From contig DGOE01000157.1 of NCBI GenBank assembly GCA_002389295.1, positions 43,202-60,519 of the forward strand: a DNA stretch of 17,318 nucleotides, written 5' to 3'. The notes beneath the pieces are model-generated. The model saw only the letters and a program-made list of their open reading frames with translations. It made no database searches and was not told where the DNA came from. Below, piece after piece: positions 1 through 7,723 of this stretch. Made by a program: the position numbers and the translations under genes. Origin of the DNA: Flavobacteriales bacterium UBA4474 (lineage in GTDB: Bacteria; Bacteroidota; Bacteroidia; Flavobacteriales_D; Sanyastnellaceae). The stretch's first letter is position 1. Each line of letters starts with the position of its first letter.

Positions 1-1098
1 TTCGCAGATGCTGCGCAAGCCGCGCGCGCCGAGCTTGAACTCCACGGCTTTTTCCACGATAAAGTCCAGGGCTTCGGCATCGAATTGCAGCGCAATGCCG
101 TCCAATTCAAACAGCCGCTGGTATTGTTTCACAATGGCGTTTTTGGGCTCGGTCAGGATTCTGCGCAAGGCCCCGGGCTCCAATGGGTCCAGGTGGGTCA
201 GCACAGGAAAACGACCGATGAGCTCAGGAATCAAGCCAAAACTCCTGAGATCGGTGGGCGATATGGCTGAAAGCAGGGTTTCCGGCCGGTTTTCCTCGCC
301 ATTGTTGAAGCCGATGCTCGAGGTGGCGATCCTGCGCTCAATGTGCTGTTCGATGCCGCTGAATGCACCGCCGCACACAAAGAGGATGTTCCGCGTGTCG
401 ATCGTGATCAGCTTTTGCTCGGGGTGCTTGCGGCCACCTTGGGGTGGCACATTCACTTCGGCCCCTTCGAGCAATTTGAGCAAAGCCTGTTGCACCCCTT
501 CTCCACTGACATCGCGGGTGATGCTGGGGTTGTCGCTTTTGCGCGCAATCTTATCGATCTCATCGATGAAGACCATGCCGCGCTGGGCTTTGGCCACATC
601 GTAGTCGGCGGATTGCAGCAGCCTCGACAGCACGCTTTCCACGTCCTCACCCACGTAGCCCGCCTCGGTCAGGATGGTGGCATCGGCAATGCAGAAAGGC
701 ACCTTGAGCAACCGGGCGATGGTACGCGCCAAGAGCGTCTTTCCCGTTCCCGTCTCCCCGACCAGCACGATGTTGGACTTCTCAATCTCCACGTCGCCTT
801 CCCCAGCGGGGTTGGCCAAGCGCTTGTAGTGGTTGTACACCGCTACACTGAGCGTCCGCTTCGCGTTTTCTTGGCCGATGACGTATTCGTCGAGGAAGCG
901 CTTGATGTCGGCCGGCCGCTCCAGTTGCAGGCCGGGATCAAATTGCGCTTCATGTTCCGTGTTGCGCTCTTCTTTGACGATGGCATCCGCTTGCTCAATA
1001 CAGTGGTCGCAGATGTGGCCCGTCACCCCCGCAATGAGGATGTCGACTTCCGACTTCTTGCGCCCACAGAACGAGCAATTGATTTCGCGGTCCGCCAT
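1..1098 (-). CDS. clpX: ATP-dependent Clp protease ATP-binding subunit ClpX (C-terminus outside window)
   Basis: ClpX is the AAA+ unfoldase that feeds substrates to ClpP in the cytoplasm. Reading leftwards from ATG at 1098-1096, 366 codons are open to the edge; full-length ClpX is about 410-425 aa, so the last ~45-60 residues are missing. The N-terminal zinc finger has Cys8, Cys11, Cys30 and Cys33. Walker A is GETGTGKT with Lys120. The pore loop is EAGYVG and Walker B is VFIDEID. The ClpP-docking IGF loop is at residues 262-264, and the sensor-2 region GARGLRSI lies at the window edge. The Glu in Walker A, where E. coli has Pro, is from memory usual for Bacteroidota. The gene starts 6 nt after the clpP stop, so it is almost certainly co-transcribed with clpP and tig. 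All catalytic parts within the window look intact. Confidence 0.97.
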   Translation of the reverse strand, partial: MADREINCSFCGRKKSEVDILIAGVTGHICDHCIEQADAIVKEERNTEHEAQFDPGLQLERPADIKRFLDEYVIGQENAKRTLSVAVYNHYKRLANPAGEGDVEIEKSNIVLVGETGTGKTLLARTIARLLKVPFCIADATILTEAGYVGEDVESVLSRLLQSADYDVAKAQRGMVFIDEIDKIARKSDNPSITRDVSGEGVQQALLKLLEGAEVNVPPQGGRKHPEQKLITIDTRNILFVCGGAFSGIEQHIERRIATSSIGFNNGEENRPETLLSAISPTDLRSFGLIPELIGRFPVLTHLDPLEPGALRRILTEPKNAIVKQYQRLFELDGIALQFDAEALDFIVEKAVEFKLGARGLRSICE

Positions 1099-1104
1099 GG
1101 TGTA

Positions 1105-1791
1105 TCAGTCGGCTTTTCTTTCTAGGACGTCGTCGATCATGCCGTAAGCCTTGGCTTCCGAAGCGATCATCCAGTAATCCCGGTCGCTGTCCTCGTAGAC
1201 TTTGTCATAGTCCTGTCCACTGTGCAGGGCGATGATCTTGTAGAGTTCCTCCTTGAGCTTACCGATCTCCCTCGCGGTGATTTCGATGTCGCTGGCCTGA
1301 CCGCGCGCTCCGCCCAATGGCTGGTGGATCATGGTCCGGCTGTGCTTCAGTCCAGTGCGCTTTCCGGCAGCACCGGCGCAGAGCAGCACGGCGCCCATGG
1401 AGGCTGCCATTCCTGTGCAGATGGTGGCCACATCCGGGCGGATGTACTGCATGGTATCGTAAATGCCCAGTCCGGCATACACGCTGCCGCCTGGCGAGTT
1501 GATGTAGATCTGGATGTCTTTGGTAGGGTCCGTCGACTCCAGGAAGAGCATCTGCGCCTGGATGATGTTGGCGATGTAATCGTCCACCCCGGTGCCGAGG
1601 AAGATGATCCGGTCGGCCATCAAACGGGAAAAGACGTCCACTTCCCGGAACGGCATCTGCCGCTCTTCAATCACGGTCCGCGTCATGTTGTCGGGTCCGT
1701 GAACGGCGGAAATGTAGTCCTCTACGTGGTGGCTGGTGAAGCCGCGGTCCTTGACGGCGTACTTCAGGAATTCCTTGCGCGTGGTCATCAT
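1105..1791 (-). CDS. clpP: ATP-dependent Clp protease proteolytic subunit ClpP
   Basis: ClpP is the serine peptidase that forms the double-heptamer degradation chamber of ClpXP. The 228-aa product has the catalytic triad Ser131 (in GMAASMGAVLL), His156 (in MIHQP) and Asp205 (in DSDRDYW). The spacing matches E. coli mature Ser97/His122/Asp171 with a constant offset of 34. The oxyanion/strand segment INSPGGSVYAG is at 98-107. Two ATG codons in tandem (MM) open the gene, so the start could be 1791 or 1788. The roughly 30-residue N-terminal extension may be a propeptide. It lies between tig (48 nt upstream) and clpX (6 nt downstream) in the canonical order. Confidence 0.98.
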   Translation of the reverse strand: MMTTRKEFLKYAVKDRGFTSHHVEDYISAVHGPDNMTRTVIEERQMPFREVDVFSRLMADRIIFLGTGVDDYIANIIQAQMLFLESTDPTKDIQIYINSPGGSVYAGLGIYDTMQYIRPDVATICTGMAASMGAVLLCAGAAGKRTGLKHSRTMIHQPLGGARGQASDIEITAREIGKLKEELYKIIALHSGQDYDKVYEDSDRDYWMIASEAKAYGMIDDVLERKAD

Positions 1792-1839
1792 GAATGTTGA
1801 AAGTTAGCCCCTGTCAGTTGAACAGGCGACAGTGAATCG

Positions 1840-3195
1840 TCAGAGTGAACGCACGATTTCCATCCAGTCCTCGTGGGAAATCTCCTTCTCCTTGATCTTG
1901 GCCAATTCGCGCAGTTTGTCGATAGCCTTGCGCTCATAAATGGATTCGGCCACCCGGCGGACCTCCTTTTGGTCGGTCATCATCTGGGCGATCATGGGGT
2001 CGAGCTGCTCGGCATCCAAGGGGATGCCATACTGCGCGTATTGGGCCTTGATGGCATTTCCCGTCTCCTCCTTGATCTCCTCAGCGTCCACCTCAATTTC
2101 ATAGGTGTCGATGAGGTGGTTCTGAATGATCTGCCACTTAATGCCTTTGGCGTACTCTGAAAACTCCGCCTCAATCTCATCGGCGGTGATGGGCTTTTCA
2201 TTGGCCACCCTGATCCACCGCTTCAAGAAGTCCTCGGGCAAAGGCGGGTTGAGCTTGTCCACCACCTCTTCAACGAATTTCCGGCGGAACACCTTGTCGC
2301 CGTCGCGGTCGAAGATGCGCTGGAGGTCTTCCTCCACTTTGGCGCGGAAACCCTCTTCATCTTTGACCGTGTCCTCGCCAAACAGCTTGTCGTAGAGTTC
2401 TTCGCCGAGTTCGGCCGGCACGATGTTCCGGATTTCTTTGACGGTGAAACGCAAAGGACTCTTGAAGTTCTTGGCCGCTTGGCGATCAATGCCGAGCAGG
2501 CGCGCCAAGTCGTCGGCGTCCTTGCTGATTTTCCCTGCGTCCAATTTGACCTCAGTGCCCTTTGTCAGGCCCAAAAGCTTGGCCTTGGTGGCCTTGTCTG
2601 CGACCTCGGACATGGTGATGGTCCCTTCGTGCAAAATGCCACCGGGCTTGGTTTCCTCGCCATCGGCTTCGAGCTCCACGAATTCGCCAACGAGCAGGTC
2701 ATTTTCACCGGCGACGTCGCATTCGGACATTTTGCCATAGCGGCGGCGCAAATCTGTGATTTGGTCGTTGATGAGGGCGTCGTCAATGCGCACCTTGTGG
2801 TTGACGAATTTGGTAAACCAACCGAATTTGATGTCCACCTGGGGGCTGAGGCCGATGTCGTAGCGGAAGGTGAAGACCTCCGGCTTGTCCCAGTTCCCGT
2901 CGCTTTCATTCTCCAAGGTGGGAATGGGCTGGCCCAGGAGCCGCAATTTTTGCTCTCGGATGTATCCGTCGAGGCGCTCTCCGAGGATTTTGTTGAGCTC
3001 GTCTGCCAATACAGCCTTACCGTATTGCTTGCGCACCAATTGGATGGGCACCTTGCCGGGGCGGAACCCCGGCATGCGCACCTGCTTGCGGTAGTCCTCC
3101 AAAATGCCTTCCACCTTTTCCCGGTAATCTTCGGGATGTACGGTGACGGTGAGCACACCGTTCAACGCGTCAATGTTCTCTTGGGTGATTTCCAT
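1840..3195 (-). CDS. tig: Trigger factor (ribosome-associated chaperone)
   Basis: Trigger factor binds the ribosomal exit tunnel and shields nascent chains. The 451-aa product has the family length. The N-terminal ribosome-binding domain shows the signature GFRPGKVP at residues 43-50. The middle region (about 150-260) aligns in position with the FKBP-type PPIase domain. However, I cannot see the usual active-site block (IPGFE...G), so prolyl isomerase activity may be lost; this is inference. The C-terminal part is long, charged and helical, as expected of the chaperone arms. The start is ATG at 3195-3193, where family homology begins (MEITQENIDALNGVL). The gene is first of the tig-clpP-clpX block and begins 33 nt after a co-oriented tRNA-Leu. 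Confidence 0.95.
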   Translation of the reverse strand: MEITQENIDALNGVLTVTVHPEDYREKVEGILEDYRKQVRMPGFRPGKVPIQLVRKQYGKAVLADELNKILGERLDGYIREQKLRLLGQPIPTLENESDGNWDKPEVFTFRYDIGLSPQVDIKFGWFTKFVNHKVRIDDALINDQITDLRRRYGKMSECDVAGENDLLVGEFVELEADGEETKPGGILHEGTITMSEVADKATKAKLLGLTKGTEVKLDAGKISKDADDLARLLGIDRQAAKNFKSPLRFTVKEIRNIVPAELGEELYDKLFGEDTVKDEEGFRAKVEEDLQRIFDRDGDKVFRRKFVEEVVDKLNPPLPEDFLKRWIRVANEKPITADEIEAEFSEYAKGIKWQIIQNHLIDTYEIEVDAEEIKEETGNAIKAQYAQYGIPLDAEQLDPMIAQMMTDQKEVRRVAESIYERKAIDKLRELAKIKEKEISHEDWMEIVRSL

Positions 3196-3228
3196 GACTT
3201 CAATCTGCCCTCTATGGCTTTAAATATG

Positions 3229-3310
<82 letters not shown>

Positions 3311-3318
3311 AGGGTGCG

Positions 3319-3326
3319 CGAAGATA
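3319..3326 (-). promoter_or_regulatory. Putative -7 element upstream of tRNA-Leu
   Basis: On the minus strand the box reads TATCTTCG, one mismatch from the Bacteroidota -7 consensus TAnnTTTG. It sits 8 nt before the mature tRNA 5' end, the expected distance. Only a degenerate -33 box (CTTCG around 3346-3350) is visible. This is a pattern match without experimental support. Confidence 0.35.
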
Positions 3327-3516
3327 GGCTTAACCCCGACGCAGACGAAGTGACGGCCAGCGGCAGTGAATGGCATGTCGACCGGCGACAACAGTGGGCC
3401 ATGTTCGTCTCGTGCTCTCCCTGTTTCCAGCACGACCGGTATCCCAAGGGGTGCCCCGTGGGGCCGGCCCATCCTGCTGTCGCGGGAAGTGGCCGGCCCC
3501 CATAGGCTGCATTTTC

Positions 3517-4173
3517 ATGCTGGCGTTGTTGCTGTGGGGCGAAGGCGTCCATGCCCAAGCCCCTTTCAATTTGGGCTTTCGCGTCGGTCAGACCGGGGCT
3601 TGGACGGTGGGGCTTTCTGGCAAAAAGATGCGCCCCGCCCAACGCCATAGCGGTGAATTGAGGTCCTCAATCGTGCTGGTCAATGGCGGTGTCTTGCACT
3701 GGTCTGCTGCCGCAGCGGTTCCGGTGGACGCGGACCTGCGCGCGGGTGCGGGCTGGCATTGGGCGCCCGGCAAATCAGCCGCTTTGGTTTTGGCGCTTTC
3801 GGGCCGGCAATGCGCCGCCAAGGTGGACATCCCATGGCTCCAACCCGCCGCCCAGCCCGTTCCTTCTCGGTGGTGGTGCGGTTGTGCATTTGACGCCGAA
3901 CAGTGGGACGGCATGGCCACAATCACGTGGTCTGCCGGTCAAATGCCGGTGTTTGCATCGTCTCTCCGTGGAGGTATGTGGGAGTGCGGAGTGGGAAGCC
4001 AGGGGTGTTGGCTCGCCCGCATCCTGCCGCACGACAAGGGTGGTCTGTCGCTGAAACTATCTGTTGGCGTGCTGCGCGGCAACATCCCGTGGTCCGGCCT
4101 GGATGTGGGAGATTACCGGGGACTGGGGGCTCATCCGGGACGGTGGATGGAAGTGCAATGGTTGGCCGATTGA
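3517..4173 (+). CDS. Predicted exported beta-strand-rich protein of unknown function
   Basis: I do not recognise this family. The chosen ATG at 3517 starts a short signal-peptide-like segment (MLALLLWGEGVHAQ, cleavage probably after HAQ) and gives 218 aa. Translation is open further upstream. A GTG at 3451 would add an Arg/Lys-containing N-region before the hydrophobic core and is a credible alternative; ATG 3370 is less likely. The mature part shows alternating polar/hydrophobic stretches such as FNLGFRVGQTGAWTVGLSG and SSIVLVNGGVLHW, suggesting beta strands and an outer-membrane or periplasmic location. It has several Cys and many Trp. Its stop lies inside the next gene (16-nt overlap), so the two are probably translationally coupled and functionally linked. 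Confidence 0.6.
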   Translation: MLALLLWGEGVHAQAPFNLGFRVGQTGAWTVGLSGKKMRPAQRHSGELRSSIVLVNGGVLHWSAAAAVPVDADLRAGAGWHWAPGKSAALVLALSGRQCAAKVDIPWLQPAAQPVPSRWWCGCAFDAEQWDGMATITWSAGQMPVFASSLRGGMWECGVGSQGCWLARILPHDKGGLSLKLSVGVLRGNIPWSGLDVGDYRGLGAHPGRWMEVQWLAD

Positions 4174-5855
4174 AAGTGACCGCCACCATAAAGGGGGGCT
4201 GCCTGTCGGTTCTGATATCGGCGCTGTCGTTGGTCCCGCAACGGTCGGCAGGGCAGGAGGCCGCGCTGGCCACATTGGAAGAGGAGCCCCTGGGCGCATT
4301 GGCTTGGGAGGCGGGTTGTTTGACAAGTGCAGAATGCGCCGCATTGTCTGGCGCCCTCCTTGGAAACCCCCTGCGCGCATGGACCCAGCAGGGGGTGGCG
4401 GCCCTGTTGGCCCCGGACCGCCGCATCCGTGTGTTGGGTTGTCTGATTGCCATCCCCGAATGGCGCGCACTGTTTGACGCCGGCATGCGCAAGACCGTCC
4501 GGCAGGAGGAAACCGTGGCTTTGTTCCGACTTGATGTACATCCCGGGGAGGGCCCTGAGCAGTGTGCGGCGCGCATGGGCGTGCGCCATTTTTCCACGCT
4601 GGGTGCCGCGGGCGGCCTTGAAATGGCGTTGAGCCAAGGGACCGCCTCGCTGAATTCAGGTCACCTTTCCATCCCCGTTCGCGATCGGATGCTGTGGGTG
4701 GGTCGGCTCCAAGCGCGGTATGGTCAAGGTTTGGTGATGTGGACCCCGAGCCCTTTTGATGACCTCGGCGGAATAGAGGGCACCCACAGAATCGGGCGCG
4801 GCATCCAAGCGGCTTGGTACCCCCAGCGCGGCGTGGTCCAAGGGGTGGGCTGGGAGCGGACACAGCGCGTTGGCCCCACTTCGGCGCGATGGAGTTTGAT
4901 GGGCTGGAGTTGGCCGGACCGGCAGTTTTCGGCGGCCACTGGGGGAACCTACCGCAAGGTGGGTTGGGCATGGCGTGGACATCAATTGTGGAGCGGTGCC
5001 TGGTCCGCGGTGGGGGGCATCCATGGAAAGGGCCAGCGCAAGGGTTGGAGCTGGCGGTGGGCGGTGGCAGCCTTTGAAGGTGGATGGGAGGGCCGGGCGA
5101 GCGTGCTGCGGACGTGGTCCCGCCGCTGGGAGGGACACGCCATGGTGCACAGGCAGGACCTGGACCATCCGCGCTGGTGGAGTGGGGAGGTCAGAAGCAC
5201 CCCCCCTGAATCAGCTGTGCCATCAGCAGTGGACGCCACCTGTGGCATGGCCTTCAATGGCGCCTGGCGAGGGTGGGCCCGGCTTTCCTTTCGCTGGTCG
5301 GGGGACCCCCCGTTTCGGTTGCGTCGCAGCAGCGCATTCAGATTGGAGCGCCGTGGTCACAGGGTCGCTTTCAAATCAGAGTGGCGCCCCGAAGGCACGG
5401 CAGAAGGCACCCAATCCGGACCGTTGGACCATGTGAAATGGTCCTTGACTTGGCGCGCTGTGGGCACATTGAATGCAACAAGTCTGATGACCTGGAGGTG
5501 CCACTTTGGAGCCTCGGGCTCGGAAGGGACCCGAGGTTGGGCCTTGGCCGTGATGTTGGCGTGGAAGTCGGTGAAAGGCGGAGCGCTGAGGCTGGGGGTG
5601 GGCGAAGCGTGGGGGCCAAGTGGAGCACCGGTGCGGTACGTTCAAGGCTGGGATGGCCGGCCAGCCGGCGTGTTTTCAGGCCGCGCATCCCTGGCCTATT
5701 TCCGTTGGAGGTCATCAAATGGCCAATGGAGAATCGGAGCACAGTCGAGGTTGTCTGAGGGCAAGGATGGCCCCGACCCCACGGCCACATCGTGGTCCAT
5801 CCACGCCATTCGGGTGGAATTCCGACCCACATGGCCGCCGCAGCGAAAAAGGTAG
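4158..5855 (+). CDS. Helix-hairpin-helix-like / outer-membrane barrel protein, Trp-rich
   Basis: The 565-aa product has a signal peptide (residues 1-33, ending RSAGQ). A region of about 130 residues follows that looks like degenerate helix-hairpin-helix repeats (LGALAWEAGCLTSAECAALS...). The segment RLQARYGQGLVMW...GRGIQAAW resembles the barrel entry of Bacteroidota proteins annotated 'helix-hairpin-helix domain-containing', which read roughly LQ.GQGLV.W...NGRGI.. The rest is amphipathic strands rich in Trp and Arg, consistent with an outer-membrane barrel. I count 37 Trp (about 6.5%) but only about 5 Tyr. The start is ATG 4158, inside the preceding gene, chosen for the signal peptide; the frame is open back to 3903. 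The family assignment is from memory of motifs and is tentative. No function is claimed. Confidence 0.6.
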   Translation: MVGRLKVTATIKGGCLSVLISALSLVPQRSAGQEAALATLEEEPLGALAWEAGCLTSAECAALSGALLGNPLRAWTQQGVAALLAPDRRIRVLGCLIAIPEWRALFDAGMRKTVRQEETVALFRLDVHPGEGPEQCAARMGVRHFSTLGAAGGLEMALSQGTASLNSGHLSIPVRDRMLWVGRLQARYGQGLVMWTPSPFDDLGGIEGTHRIGRGIQAAWYPQRGVVQGVGWERTQRVGPTSARWSLMGWSWPDRQFSAATGGTYRKVGWAWRGHQLWSGAWSAVGGIHGKGQRKGWSWRWAVAAFEGGWEGRASVLRTWSRRWEGHAMVHRQDLDHPRWWSGEVRSTPPESAVPSAVDATCGMAFNGAWRGWARLSFRWSGDPPFRLRRSSAFRLERRGHRVAFKSEWRPEGTAEGTQSGPLDHVKWSLTWRAVGTLNATSLMTWRCHFGASGSEGTRGWALAVMLAWKSVKGGALRLGVGEAWGPSGAPVRYVQGWDGRPAGVFSGRASLAYFRWRSSNGQWRIGAQSRLSEGKDGPDPTATSWSIHAIRVEFRPTWPPQRKR

Positions 5856-5926
5856 CCGCTATATTGCCAAGGCACTGCGCAACCTGATTGAACACATCAG
5901 ATCGTGCACCCACATTTCACGACCAC

Positions 5927-6493
5927 ATGGCAACCACCTCCGACATCAAGAACGGCCTCTGTCTTCGCCACCAAGGCGGCCTTTACCAAGTCATCGAATT
6001 CCTTCACAAGAAGACCGCCCGCGGCGCGGGCAATGTCTGGACCAAGATGAAGAACCTGGAGAACGGCAAGATCATTGAGCACTCGTACAACACAGGCTCC
6101 AAAATCGACGTGATCCGCGTCGAAACCAGGGAGCATACCTATCTGTACGCCGATGACATGGGCTACAACTTCATGAATTCCGAAACGTTCGAGCAGCTTT
6201 TGCTCGAGAAGCACCTCATCGACAATCCGCAATTTCTGCAGGACGAGATGAAGTGTTTGATCGTATTCCACGCCGATGAAGAGCGTCCGCTGAGCGCCAC
6301 ATTGCCCAGCCACATCGAAGCCGAGGTGACCTACACGGAGCCCGGTGTCAGGGGAGATACGGCGACCAACACCTTTAAGCCGGCCACCATCGATACAGGT
6401 ACGGAAGTGCGGGTGCCCCTCTTTATCAATACCGGCGACAGGATCAAGGTCGATACCCGCACCGGCGAATACTCTGAGCGGGTCAAGAAATAA
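5927..6493 (+). CDS. efp: Elongation factor P
   Basis: EF-P binds stalled ribosomes between the P and E sites and rescues proline-stretch translation. The 188-aa product has the family length if it starts at ATG 5927 (MATTSDIKNGLC). An in-frame TTG at 5888 would add 13 unrelated residues and is unlikely. The C-terminal OB domains carry the signature block YTEPGVRGDTATNTFKPA, then VPLFINTGDRIKVDTRTGEY. The tip of domain I, normally KPGKG with a modified Lys, reads K29-T-A-R32-G33-A-G here, so arginine replaces the usual modified lysine. The surrounding tip residues are also changed while the rest of the protein is conserved. A phosphatase gene follows after 6 nt. Confidence 0.95.
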   Translation: MATTSDIKNGLCLRHQGGLYQVIEFLHKKTARGAGNVWTKMKNLENGKIIEHSYNTGSKIDVIRVETREHTYLYADDMGYNFMNSETFEQLLLEKHLIDNPQFLQDEMKCLIVFHADEERPLSATLPSHIEAEVTYTEPGVRGDTATNTFKPATIDTGTEVRVPLFINTGDRIKVDTRTGEYSERVKK

Positions 6494-6499
6494 GCCACT

Positions 6500-7723
6500 A
6501 TGGCCGCGGATCTCCGGACCCAGAAGCGCTTGGAGCGCCTCCGGCAGCAGGCGGATGCTCTGTTGGAGCTGACGCAAGCCATCAACCGCAATGTGGTCGA
6601 TTCGGACCTCTTTGCGCTGTATCGCAAGAGTTTGGAGGCCATGGGGGTGGGCAAGTTGGCCCTGTTCACCCTGAAGGATGCATCCACCGTTTGGGGTTGC
6701 GAGGTGGAGTGGGGGTATCCGACGCAGTTGCCGCATTTGGAAAATGCCCACGAGGTCTTGTCGGGCAAAGCCCACGCCATCGTGGACGGCGATACATCCG
6801 TGGAATTCGACCTGGCCATTCCCGTTGAACACGATGGGGAAGTCATCGCCTATGTGGTGATGGGCGACCGGGAGGAAGGCCGTGGGATGAGCCCTTCCAT
6901 CCGGTACGTGCGGTTCATTACGACCCTGACCAATGTCCTCGTGGTCGCATTGAGGAACAGGGAACTGACCGCGCAGCGCATCAGGACCGCCGGGCTGGAA
7001 CGCGAGCTTGAGCTGGCCGGAGAGATGCAGTCCATGCTGTTGCCCAGCGTGCTGCCCAATGACGTGCACCGCTCATTTTCGGCGCGGTACCGTCCCCACC
7101 ACCACGTGGGTGGCGATTACTACGACGCCGTGGCCCTCAAGGATGAGCGCATGGCGGTGTGCATGGCGGATGTCAGTGGCAAGGGCATGCCAGCCGCGTT
7201 TCTGATGTCCAATTTCCAGGCCCACCTGCACGCGCAATTGGAACGGTACGATGGCGACCTTGAAGCCATGGTCAGGTTGTTGAATGACCGGGTATTCAGC
7301 AGTGCCAGAGGCGAGCGCTTCATCACATTTTTCCTCGCGGTTCACGACCCCAATACCGGGGTGATGGCCTATGTCAACTGCGGGCACAACCCGTCGCTGT
7401 TCGTGCCCGCGAACGGTGTGGGGACATTTCTGGGCGAAGGGTGTCCCGGGCTGGGCATGCTCGATGACTTGCCGCAGGTCGGCGTGGGTCAATTGGAAGT
7501 GGGCAAGGGCTCAACCCTCGTCTGCTTTACCGATGGATTGGTGGAGCAGGAGAACCTCCAAGGTGCGGCTTACGGTGAGCACCGGTTGCAGCAGCTGGTG
7601 GAAGACGAGCGGGATGCCGGAACCGAAGGCCTCAATACGGCCATCATTGTGGATTGGGAGCAGCACCGCGGCGCGGCAGAACCGGCCGACGATACGGCCC
7701 TGCTGACCATCCGTTTCTCCTGA
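6500..7723 (+). CDS. PP2C-type (SpoIIE/RsbU family) serine/threonine phosphatase with N-terminal sensor region
   Basis: The 407-aa product is a soluble metal-dependent phosphatase, the type that dephosphorylates anti-sigma-factor antagonists. Residues 1-155 form a GAF-like region between helices; LQQADALLELTQAINR-type helices at 10-30 and the helix at 135-180 suggest coiled-coil linkage. The catalytic domain (about 170-407) shows the metal motif VGGDYYD (Asp206), ADVSGKGMPAA (Asp224), ITFFLAV, NCGHNP, FTDGLVE (Asp345) and DDTALL (397-402). All expected acidic residues are present, so it is probably active. It has no transmembrane segment. It starts 6 nt after efp, so the two are probably co-transcribed. 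Its last 80 nt overlap the 3' end of the convergent ligase gene. Confidence 0.92.
   Translation: MAADLRTQKRLERLRQQADALLELTQAINRNVVDSDLFALYRKSLEAMGVGKLALFTLKDASTVWGCEVEWGYPTQLPHLENAHEVLSGKAHAIVDGDTSVEFDLAIPVEHDGEVIAYVVMGDREEGRGMSPSIRYVRFITTLTNVLVVALRNRELTAQRIRTAGLERELELAGEMQSMLLPSVLPNDVHRSFSARYRPHHHVGGDYYDAVALKDERMAVCMADVSGKGMPAAFLMSNFQAHLHAQLERYDGDLEAMVRLLNDRVFSSARGERFITFFLAVHDPNTGVMAYVNCGHNPSLFVPANGVGTFLGEGCPGLGMLDDLPQVGVGQLEVGKGSTLVCFTDGLVEQENLQGAAYGEHRLQQLVEDERDAGTEGLNTAIIVDWEQHRGAAEPADDTALLTIRFS

Noticed and set aside
113..820. ClpX Walker A with Glu (GETGTGKT) as an aberrant feature
   Set aside because: From memory this form is normal in Bacteroidota ClpX and is useful only as a lineage marker.
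343..1125. 260-codon open frame on the plus strand
   Set aside because: It is antisense to clpX, whose motifs are complete.
3903..4157. N-terminal extension of the Trp-rich barrel gene
   Set aside because: It would be read inside the preceding gene and would bury the signal peptide that begins at 4158.
4057..4971. Long open frame (304 codons) on the minus strand opposite the exported-protein genes
   Set aside because: The translation is Pro/Arg-rich with no domain or signal. The plus strand here has a signal peptide and recognisable barrel motifs. This is a GC-driven shadow.
5897..7069. 390-codon open frame on the minus strand
   Set aside because: It lies entirely opposite efp and the phosphatase gene, both firmly identified.
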